Positions 1 through 5,288 of a DNA stretch of 6,028 nt are shown here, one piece after another. Origin of the DNA: Hydrogenimonas sp. Lineage in GTDB: Bacteria > Campylobacterota > Campylobacteria > Campylobacterales > Hydrogenimonadaceae. The stretch's first letter is position 1; each line of letters begins with the position of its first letter. The DNA is taken from positions 1 to 6,028 of the forward strand of contig WGAW01000173.1 of the NCBI GenBank assembly GCA_015494675.1, given 5' to 3'. A model generated the notes under the pieces. It saw only the letters and a list, made by a program, of their open reading frames with translations. It was not told where the DNA came from and searched no databases. Made by a program: the position numbers and the translations under genes.

Positions 1-14
1 TATCTATCACTCGG

Positions 15-24
15 TTGTCAAAGA
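15..24 (-). promoter_or_regulatory. boxA-like antitermination element
   Basis: On the minus strand this reads TCTTTGACAA, which differs from the core of the E. coli rrn boxA (TCTTTAACAA) at one base. In rRNA leaders boxA RNA binds NusB-NusE (S10) and makes the elongating polymerase resistant to Rho. It lies about 65-75 bases downstream of the predicted transcription start and directly after a hairpin, as expected for an rrn leader. It contains TTGACA, but the window ends before a -10 box could be placed 17 bases on, so a second promoter is not excluded. Confidence 0.55.
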
Positions 25-27
25 TCT

Positions 28-44
28 CGCTATTTTAAATAACG
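28..44 (-). promoter_or_regulatory. boxB-like hairpin in the rrn leader
   Basis: On the minus strand CGTTATT and AATAGCG can form a 7-base-pair stem (one U-G wobble) closing a UAA loop. It is not followed by a T-run, so it is not a simple terminator. It sits three bases upstream of the boxA-like element, the relative position of boxB in E. coli rrn leaders. The stem is AU-rich and modest, so its function is inferred from position. Confidence 0.4.
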
Positions 45-96
45 CCGACAAACTCTTGAACCCTCGACTCGAAGGCCTTCCTGTTTGTGGACGGGA

Positions 97-125
97 ATTA
101 TAGCACCATAGAAACAGGTTGTCAA
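97..125 (-). promoter_or_regulatory. Perfect-consensus sigma-70 promoter, probable rrn promoter
   Basis: On the minus strand TTGACA (120-125) is separated by exactly 17 bases from TATAAT (97-102), so both hexamers and the spacing are at consensus. The predicted start is near base 88-91. The bases after the -10 box, TCCCGTCC, are G/C-rich like the discriminators of stringently controlled stable-RNA promoters. The DNA upstream of -35 (about 126-165) is rich in A and T tracts, as in UP elements. Campylobacterota protein-gene promoters usually have poorly conserved -35 boxes, so such a perfect promoter points to rRNA or tRNA genes. The promoter itself is seen directly; its target is inferred. Confidence 0.85.
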
Positions 126-139
126 GGGAAAACGTGAAG

Positions 140-153
140 ATTTTTGCAAAAAT
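140..153. repeat. 14-base perfect palindrome ATTTTTGCAAAAAT upstream of the rrn promoter
   Basis: The sequence equals its own reverse complement over 14 bases. Its centre lies about 21 bases upstream of the -35 box edge, roughly at -57 from the predicted start, where UP-element or activator contacts occur. It lies 25 bases past the prepilin stop codon and has no T-run on either side after a GC stem, so it is not a good terminator. It could be a regulator site, part of the UP element, or chance in AT-rich DNA. Confidence 0.4.
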
Positions 154-177
154 GCGGAAATTTCTAAAAAAGGATAA

Positions 178-792
178 TCAGTTGTGGTTTAAAGAAGAAA
201 GACGTGCATAACCCGTCTCCTGCGTCACTGTTATTGTAAAGTTTCCATCAGGGCTTTTAAATGTTATTTTGCAGTCTCCGGTCAACAGATCGAGCGGATC
301 GTTTCCCATCGTAGTCCGATACGGTCTGCCGAGATTGTCGAACGCGATATACTGGTTGTTCCCGCAGTTGTCGCTAAATTGAATGGTATCTATTAGATAT
401 TTTTTGGATAGCAGTATCTGATCGCTTTCATCAAATTGTGGGTTACACTGATTTGTAGTGAACATTTTTTTGCCGTCGGAAGGGTTGACGGCCGAGCCGA
501 ACTTGTCTACCCCGCCGTTTTGATCCATATCTCGACCCACCACATAGTACCAATCGTTGTTATTACACTGTCTAAACGATATCTGCCACCTCTCCTGGTG
601 CCAGTTGGGATCTTTCGGATCGAATCGATCGTCTATCATCGCAAGATGTTGAGTGTATCTGATATGCGAAAGGATCTGATCCGCGGCTTCACGAAGCCTG
701 CTGTCTGAAAAACGGGGAATGAGCACCATCGCGATAATAGCGGCAACTGTCATTACGATGATCAGTTCCAGCATCGTAAAAGCTTTTTTCAT
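178..792 (-). CDS. Prepilin-type N-terminal cleavage/methylation domain protein (pseudopilin-like)
   Basis: This is a probable type IV pilin or type II secretion-like pseudopilin of 204 residues. It begins MKKA, then FTMLELIIVMTVAAIIAMVLIP. The prepilin peptidase would cut after Ala4, leaving an N-methylated Phe with the conserved Glu at mature position 5. Residues 5-26 form the hydrophobic helix that anchors in the inner membrane and packs in the pilus core. The rest is a soluble head with four cysteines (76, 116, 143, 174), enough for two disulfides, and a C-terminal stretch ITVTQETGYAR reminiscent of FimT/GspH minor pseudopilins. The ATG at 792 is chosen because AAGGTG lies 8 bases upstream and puts the leader at the standard short length. 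A TTG at 828 would add 12 residues but overlaps the -10 box. No other pilus genes are nearby. Membership of the family is clear; the exact machine is not. Confidence 0.88.
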   Translation of the reverse strand: MKKAFTMLELIIVMTVAAIIAMVLIPRFSDSRLREAADQILSHIRYTQHLAMIDDRFDPKDPNWHQERWQISFRQCNNNDWYYVVGRDMDQNGGVDKFGSAVNPSDGKKMFTTNQCNPQFDESDQILLSKKYLIDTIQFSDNCGNNQYIAFDNLGRPYRTTMGNDPLDLLTGDCKITFKSPDGNFTITVTQETGYARLSSLNHN

Positions 793-800
793 AGGAGTGG

Positions 801-806
801 CACCTT
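801..806 (-). promoter_or_regulatory. Ribosome binding site that sets the prepilin start
   Basis: AAGGTG on the minus strand is 8 bases ahead of the ATG at 792. There is no comparable site ahead of the in-frame TTG at 828, which supports the shorter 204-residue protein. Confidence 0.65.
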
Positions 807-827
807 GGGTATAACTGGTTTTCGCCA

Positions 828-836
828 ATTATACCA
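828..836 (-). promoter_or_regulatory. Extended -10 promoter of the prepilin gene
   Basis: On the minus strand this reads TGGTATAAT, a consensus -10 box with the TGn extension that compensates for a weak -35. No TTGACA-like hexamer is found about 17 bases upstream, which fits the usual Campylobacterota housekeeping promoter. Transcription would start near base 821-823, leaving an untranslated leader of about 30 bases before the ATG at 792. It suggests the prepilin can be expressed separately from aclBA, although no terminator is seen after aclA. Confidence 0.65.
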
Positions 837-847
837 CAAGGTCTTGT
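836..847. repeat. Short inverted repeat in the prepilin promoter spacer
   Basis: ACAAG-GT-CTTGT forms a perfect 5-base dyad separated by two bases. It lies immediately upstream of the extended -10 box, between it and the aclA stop codon. The position would suit a repressor or activator site, but the arms are short and chance is possible. It lacks a T-run and is too small for a convincing aclA terminator. Confidence 0.25.
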
Positions 848-856
848 TATGAGCGG

Positions 857-2686
857 TTACTGTATCTTTTCCGCCGGCTGCACGTCGTAGAGAATATCAT
901 CCATAGGATGCCTGTACATCGGCATCGCGAGACGTTTTTCATCAAGTACGTGGCCGATGAATCCGATGGTTCGGCCAAGTATGAAGAAGGAGTTGAGTGT
1001 ACCGCTTTCGATAAACTCGTCGATCTCATCTTCAGTATATCCGAGAGCCCGCCACATATCGACCATAAGTATTCCGATAGTACCGTCGACATTCAGAATC
1101 AGGTTATCCTTTTTGGATGTGGTCAGCTGCTCTACTGTCAGAGCGTAATCGAGAAGGGACGTACTCGGGAAATACTCTTTTGCAAATTTCTTGAGTCCCT
1201 CTACACGCTTGTCGGGGTTTCTCAAAGATTTGATTCTGTGGCCGATTCCCGGAATCGGGATACCCTCTTTCTTCATATATGCAAGAAACTCCTGCGGAGT
1301 CATGTTGTTGTCGTTGGCATATTTGAAGTATTTCGCAGCACCGTCGATCGCTCCGCCGAATCGCGGCCCGATAGTAAGAAGTCCTGTAACGAGGCACTCT
1401 ACAACCGATTTACCGGCTCGGGCCGTAACTTTTGCGTTGTGAGCACCCGATACCGCCGGCCCGTGGTCTGCAACCGTCTTGAGAACGGTCTCTATGAAAT
1501 CTGTCGCCCACTTCGGATACTGCTTCTTGAACCAAAGCAGACTTATGACATCGCCTATTCCCTTACCGGTATCCGGGGTAGCAACGGAACTTATCGGGAA
1601 GCCGGCGTATGTCGCCTCTTCACCACGATCGTCACTGATGGTACAGATGAAGTTTTTAGGCTTACGGTTTTTGGGTATGGAGCGCACTTCAGGCTCCTCT
1701 ATTTCGGTAATGACACCCTCTTTTTTCAGATCTGTGTAGACCTGGTGAATCATCTGAGGTAGATCGTTAAAACTGTTGGGAACATGGATGCCCGCTTCGC
1801 GCATAGCGGCATTTTTGGCTTCGGCAGTTTCGCGCTCTGCGTTAGCACTCGCACCGGCGTGGCCGAACTGCACCCCGCTGCTGAAGTGTTTGGCTATGGT
1901 TCCGATACACCACGCGATGACCGGTTTTTTGATCTTGCCCGACTTGACGGCTTCAATTACTTTATACTCCTCTGTTCCGCCTACTTCGCCGAGAAGGATC
2001 ATATATTTGACATCGGGGTTCTCTTCCATTCTCAGAAGGTGGTCGATAAATACCGATCCGACGAATCTGTCACCGCCGATCGCGACACCCTCCGCAACAC
2101 CATCTGCGTTGAGAGAGATGATATTACAGAGCTCGTTGAAGAGACCTCCGGAGCGAGTGACGAGTCCCGCACTTCCTGCTCTGTGGAGCTTAGAGTTGAT
2201 GATATTTTCGATGGTTCCGCCGATATTGGCTATCTTGAAGGCTCCCGGAGTGATCGCTCCGACAGTGGCCGGTCCGATGATCAGGATACCGTTATCTTTG
2301 GCGGCCTGGTTCATCTTACGCGCAAGCCTTTCAGGAATACCTTCTGCCGTAACCATGATAGTTTTGAACTGGTCACCCATATTAATCGCTTCCATAGATA
2401 CATCGTATGCCGTACGGAAAGATGCGAAGTTCAGTAGAACATCCGCACTTTTATGCTCGCTCACGGCATCAGCGGTGTTTCTGTAGAGCGGAACCATTAT
2501 CTCGTCCGGTCCATAGAAGAACTTCTCGAATTTGTTGGAACTTGTCGGAGCCACTATCGCCGCTACCGACGGTTTTTCACGCCCGATTACGTAGTCGTAG
2601 TCAAGCATACGCTGGATCGCGCTCTTGTTGTTGTTCCAGAATATAGCCTGTGTATCTTTTGTAAAAAGTCTGCTGCTCATCTTCAT
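857..2686 (-). CDS. aclA: ATP-citrate lyase, large subunit AclA (phosphohistidine and citryl-CoA lyase part)
   Basis: With AclB this catalyses citrate + ATP + CoA to acetyl-CoA + oxaloacetate + ADP + Pi, the step that closes the reductive TCA cycle for CO2 fixation in the cytoplasm. It has 609 residues from the first ATG and matches the C-terminal half of animal ACLY. Residues about 1-330 are the CoA-binding/ligase region; GVQFGHAGA contains the His276 that is phosphorylated. Residues about 345-609 are the citrate-synthase-like lyase domain, with the catalytic set visible as ADH408GPAVSGAHN, GIGH483R and NVD534G. The tail YRHPMDDILY is also family-typical. No frameshift or missing key residue is seen. 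It starts 6 bases after aclB. The AAGGGAG ribosome binding site is 1 base from the ATG at 2686 but 7 bases from the in-frame ATG at 2680, so the true start may be Met3 (607 residues). Confidence 0.97.
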   Translation of the reverse strand: MKMSSRLFTKDTQAIFWNNNKSAIQRMLDYDYVIGREKPSVAAIVAPTSSNKFEKFFYGPDEIMVPLYRNTADAVSEHKSADVLLNFASFRTAYDVSMEAINMGDQFKTIMVTAEGIPERLARKMNQAAKDNGILIIGPATVGAITPGAFKIANIGGTIENIINSKLHRAGSAGLVTRSGGLFNELCNIISLNADGVAEGVAIGGDRFVGSVFIDHLLRMEENPDVKYMILLGEVGGTEEYKVIEAVKSGKIKKPVIAWCIGTIAKHFSSGVQFGHAGASANAERETAEAKNAAMREAGIHVPNSFNDLPQMIHQVYTDLKKEGVITEIEEPEVRSIPKNRKPKNFICTISDDRGEEATYAGFPISSVATPDTGKGIGDVISLLWFKKQYPKWATDFIETVLKTVADHGPAVSGAHNAKVTARAGKSVVECLVTGLLTIGPRFGGAIDGAAKYFKYANDNNMTPQEFLAYMKKEGIPIPGIGHRIKSLRNPDKRVEGLKKFAKEYFPSTSLLDYALTVEQLTTSKKDNLILNVDGTIGILMVDMWRALGYTEDEIDEFIESGTLNSFFILGRTIGFIGHVLDEKRLAMPMYRHPMDDILYDVQPAEKIQ

Positions 2687-2687
2687 A

Positions 2688-2694
2688 CTCCCTT
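2688..2694 (-). promoter_or_regulatory. Ribosome binding site of aclA favouring the second ATG
   Basis: AAGGGAG on the minus strand overlaps the aclB stop codon (2693-2695). It is only 1 base from the ATG at 2686 but 7 bases from the ATG at 2680, the normal spacing. The overlap with the aclB stop also suggests translational coupling of the two subunits. Confidence 0.7.
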
Positions 2695-4003
2695 ATTTCT
2701 CAAGTGCCATGCGCACGATATCGGTTACGTGAGTATCCGGTCCGTACACTTCCATATAGAGGCCCAGTTTTTCGGCCGCCTCTTTTATATCCCTTAGACC
2801 CTTTTCATAGTTCGGTCCGCCGCGTCGAACATATATCTTGGTGTTGTGCTCTTTGAGCTTGTCGGCATATTTGTTGAGCGCTTTGATGATACCTGTAAAT
2901 GTTTTGGCGACATCGGTGAAGTTGGCTATAGCACCGCCGATAATAAGGATCTTTCCGCGCGGATCTTCGTATCTTGTCATCAGATCGAATATCGTTTCCG
3001 CATAGAACTGTGTCTCGCTCTCTGTCGGTCCGCCTGAGTATTCGCCGTAGTTTGCGAGATCTTTTACACCCGCGAGATCCGCAATGGTGTCAGCATAGAC
3101 AACAGAAGCGCCGCCGCCTGCGACCATCGTCCAGATGCGTCCTTCCGGATTGAGAATGGTAAGTTTGAGGGAAGCTCCCGATTTAGCATCAGCCTCCGCA
3201 ATAGCCTTCTCCTCGGGAGACATATCTTCCATACCGAATGGTGTCGGGAACTCGATATCGCCCCATTTATCTTTCATCATAAATCCAGCCGTATCGTCGA
3301 GCCTTGCGACAAGATCGAGAATGTGCATATCGTTTCCGATCATAACTATCGGGTTAATCTCAAGATAGGCGAAGTTAAGGTCTCGGTAAAACTTGAAAAA
3401 CTGGATGGCGAAAGATCCGAATCTCTCTTTTGCCTCGTCCGGGATCCCGGCGGGAACGTTTGCTCTGACGGCCCTCTCCATTTCGTCGTCACTCATATTG
3501 ATCGGAATGCGAACTTCGTTTACCTTCTCTTCCCATCCCTCTTCTACCTCCATGCCGCCTTCGGCAGACATATAGAGCACATCGTCGTTGTCGACGACCG
3601 TAGCGGAGATGTAGTACTCCTGCTCCTGTGTATGCGGAGTGAACGGCTCGACTATAAAGTGTGTGAGCATCCCTTTCTGTCCGCTAAGAAGAGTCACCTC
3701 GTGGCTCTGCTTCTCTTCGATCCACTTGGCCGCATCTTCAAGTGTGACGTCACCCGGCTTCTCTACTTTGAAGAGAACAAGACCGTTTTTTCCCCTCTTT
3801 CCGAAAAGCATGTCCGGTTTGACGACAAGCGACTCCTGATTGAGCCACTCGAAACCGTGCTCTTTGGCCTTTTCGCGAAGCTCGTCCGCACTGGTTACAA
3901 GAACCGACTTGAAACTGTAGTGAAAGCCGCTGAAATAGTCATTCCAGTGCTTTGCGAAAATGGCTTTGCCGTCATACTCACGTATCGCTCTTTGAGCCAT
4001 CAT
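2693..4003 (-). CDS. aclB: ATP-citrate lyase, small subunit AclB (ATP-grasp, citrate/ATP-binding part)
   Basis: This subunit works with AclA in ATP-citrate lyase, supplying the ATP-grasp fold that phosphorylates the enzyme and activates citrate to citryl-CoA. It has 436 residues and matches the N-terminal half of animal ACLY, with a succinyl-CoA-synthetase-beta-like layout. Visible landmarks are VKPDMLFGKRGKNGLV (61-76, nucleotide-binding region), FAYLEINPIVM (211-221, metal/ATP site), ARLDDTAGF (233-241), VAGGGASVVYADTI (294-307), NYGEYSGGPTE (318-328, citrate-binding region) and IYVRRGGPNYEKGL (390-403). All are intact. It is the first gene of a two-gene operon with aclA, in the aclB-aclA order known in autotrophic Campylobacterota. 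Two adjacent ATGs (4003 and 4000) are possible. AAGGAG is 2 bases from the first and 5 from the second, so the second may be used, shortening the protein by one residue. Confidence 0.97.
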   Translation of the reverse strand: MMAQRAIREYDGKAIFAKHWNDYFSGFHYSFKSVLVTSADELREKAKEHGFEWLNQESLVVKPDMLFGKRGKNGLVLFKVEKPGDVTLEDAAKWIEEKQSHEVTLLSGQKGMLTHFIVEPFTPHTQEQEYYISATVVDNDDVLYMSAEGGMEVEEGWEEKVNEVRIPINMSDDEMERAVRANVPAGIPDEAKERFGSFAIQFFKFYRDLNFAYLEINPIVMIGNDMHILDLVARLDDTAGFMMKDKWGDIEFPTPFGMEDMSPEEKAIAEADAKSGASLKLTILNPEGRIWTMVAGGGASVVYADTIADLAGVKDLANYGEYSGGPTESETQFYAETIFDLMTRYEDPRGKILIIGGAIANFTDVAKTFTGIIKALNKYADKLKEHNTKIYVRRGGPNYEKGLRDIKEAAEKLGLYMEVYGPDTHVTDIVRMALEK

Positions 4004-4079
4004 AACTCCTTATGATTTTTATTGGACAAGTCTACCATTATTTTTGCAAACGGATACTTATTTGTAAAATTATTCTCTC
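4004..4079 (-). promoter_or_regulatory. Intergenic region with the presumed aclBA promoter
   Basis: This AT-rich gap separates the glycosyltransferase-like gene from aclB. It ends in a good ribosome binding site, AAGGAG (4006-4011). A TTTACA (4062-4067) could serve as a -35 element, with AT-rich candidates for -10 around 4035-4047, but none fits consensus and spacing well, so the start site cannot be fixed by eye. I see no hairpin plus T-run to terminate the upstream transcript, so read-through from trpG into acl remains possible. It shares the 11-mer TTTGCAAAAAT (minus strand, 4040-4050) with the palindrome upstream of the rrn promoter. Confidence 0.45.
4006..4011 (-). promoter_or_regulatory. 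Ribosome binding site of aclB
   Basis: AAGGAG on the minus strand is a strong Shine-Dalgarno match. It is 2 bases from the ATG at 4003 and 5 bases from the adjoining ATG at 4000, so spacing favours the second codon. Confidence 0.7.
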
Positions 4080-5288
4080 TCAATTTTCAGAACTGTTTAT
4101 TTTTGAAACATAACAGCTTTTCAGCTCCCTGTTTCTGTATCGAATCGAAACTTTTTCACACCGTTCGCATGACCTTTCGCTCAGTAGCAGTCCACCTCCG
4201 GAAGTGATTCCGTAGTACCTCAGCTGATAGGAGAGATCGCCGTTTTTTGTATCGATGCTTCTTATCCCGTTTTGCTTTAGGCTCTGCGCGCACCAGTAAG
4301 GAAAGTAAAAGGGTGCCGCGAAGTGCTTTTCAGGCTCTTTCATGAGCAGAAAGAGGGGTTTGTGAAATAGCAGGACAAATGTATTCAGGGCTAGCACCCC
4401 CAGCACGGTCGCCGCAAGGTAGAGATAGCGCTTTCTAAACTGCGGAAGCCTTACCCTGTATGTCTGAAAAAAGAGCTTGACCATAAGCGGTACGGCCACG
4501 ACGACATATGGCGCGAAATCCTGTATAGGAATCTTCTGGCGTATCGAAAAGAGGAGAGAGACGATCATAACACTGAAGCTCACATACCAGATGATACTCT
4601 TCTCACCCTTTAGAAGTATCCTGTACATCGCATAGAAGAAGTAGAGGAAGAGCAGCGGCGAGAATATGGCCGCATAGAGACCTATCGTATCCGCAAAATA
4701 GTTTTTGGGTTTGCCGTGTACACTGAAGCCGTATTTCCAGAGCGCAAATACGAAAAGCATGGAGCTCCACGTCAAAAAATCCTTCTCCCTGCGAAAGAGT
4801 GCATATATCGCAAGCGCAAAATATAGAACAACGCAGCTTCTGTCGATGAACAGAAATATAGGAAGCAGAACCATCGCCGCCATACGCCTCTTTTTCAACC
4901 ACAAAATCAGAAAGAGCTGATATAGAGCCAAAATGATACCGGTAGAGGAGGCCAAAACGGCGGAGCTGACTATACCCGGAAGAAATAGATAGATCAGAAC
5001 TGAGATAATGACGGATATCTCATCTTTGAGCAGAAGAAGCGAGAGCCTGTAGAAGAGATATAGGTTTGTCAGGTGGACGAAGAGAAACGGGAGCCTGATA
5101 TCGAGAAAACCTATATCGTGAAAAATCTCGCGGCCCAAACGCATCATGTACGCTACCGGATCGCTGCCGGTAAAGTAGATTTTGGCCTCGGAGGGACCGA
5201 TGGGTAGTCCCCATGCGACCCATAGAAGTACTACTATATGAAGAGTCAGAATCAGTGTCGCCGCAGCCCTGATTCCTATCATACTCAA
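4080..5288 (-). CDS. Polytopic membrane protein resembling GT-C / family 39 glycosyltransferases
   Basis: This is a 402-residue membrane protein with about nine or ten hydrophobic segments (near 8-28, 66-87, 91-112, 114-131, 137-163, 171-187, 201-225, 231-248, 257-275, 287-307). The layout resembles lipid-linked sugar transferases of the ArnT/PMT type. The segment DIRLPFLFVHLTNLYLFYRL (63-82) resembles the family's R-x-PS-x-LF...LLY helix, and KIPIQDFAPYVVVAVPLM (252-269) its late P-x-Y-x-LP helix. The first periplasmic loop, where these enzymes usually have an acidic DE pair, reads PIGPSEAKIYF, with Ser33 in place of Asp. A C-terminal soluble tail has Cys374, Cys377 and Cys392. The start is TTG at 5288, whose TTGA overlaps the trpG stop; an ATG at 5282 is equally plausible. 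No good ribosome binding site is seen, so it is probably coupled to trpG. The sugar and acceptor are unknown, and activity is uncertain. Confidence 0.65.
   Translation of the reverse strand: MSMIGIRAAATLILTLHIVVLLWVAWGLPIGPSEAKIYFTGSDPVAYMMRLGREIFHDIGFLDIRLPFLFVHLTNLYLFYRLSLLLLKDEISVIISVLIYLFLPGIVSSAVLASSTGIILALYQLFLILWLKKRRMAAMVLLPIFLFIDRSCVVLYFALAIYALFRREKDFLTWSSMLFVFALWKYGFSVHGKPKNYFADTIGLYAAIFSPLLFLYFFYAMYRILLKGEKSIIWYVSFSVMIVSLLFSIRQKIPIQDFAPYVVVAVPLMVKLFFQTYRVRLPQFRKRYLYLAATVLGVLALNTFVLLFHKPLFLLMKEPEKHFAAPFYFPYWCAQSLKQNGIRSIDTKNGDLSYQLRYYGITSGGGLLLSERSCERCEKVSIRYRNRELKSCYVSKINSSEN

Larger units (their letters stand above)
1..89 (-). promoter_or_regulatory. Probable rRNA operon leader (5' transcribed region ahead of 16S rRNA, partial)
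   Basis: This is the region downstream of a perfect sigma-70 promoter, reading towards the left edge, and it has no open reading frame of note. Seen in the sequence, in transcription order, are a 10-base palindrome GAAGGCCTTC (71-80) inside a weak CAAAC/GTTTG pairing (49-53 with 83-87), a 7-base-pair hairpin (28-44), and a boxA-like element (15-24). In E. coli the rrn leader has the order boxB hairpin, boxA, boxC, and it loads Nus factors that prevent early termination on the untranslated rRNA. The same order here, behind a very strong promoter and with no start codon plus ribosome binding site, suggests a 16S rRNA gene begins beyond base 1. The alternative is a tRNA or other stable RNA transcript. 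The mature 16S sequence is not in the window. Confidence 0.62.

Noticed and set aside
16..21. Second TTGACA as a tandem rrn promoter
   Set aside because: It is embedded in the boxA-like motif, and the window ends before a -10 box can be seen, so a promoter cannot be supported.
140..177. Palindrome as a terminator of the prepilin transcript
   Set aside because: The symmetric sequence is A/T only apart from the central GC, and no GC stem plus T-run is present.
793..828. Twelve-residue N-terminal extension of the prepilin from a TTG codon
   Set aside because: The TTG overlaps the -10 box and lacks a ribosome binding site; the ATG at 792 gives the standard leader.
908..1762. 284-codon open frame on the plus strand inside aclA
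   Set aside because: It is antisense to a well-conserved enzyme, its translation has no recognisable motif, and long antisense frames arise from the codon bias of the real gene.
1776..2486. Overlapping plus-strand frames of 236 and 217 codons inside aclA
   Set aside because: Two different frames are open over the same stretch, opposite intact aclA, with no family features; both are shadows.
3323..4015. 230-codon plus-strand frame opposite aclB
   Set aside because: Antisense to conserved ATP-grasp sequence, with low-complexity or meaningless translation.
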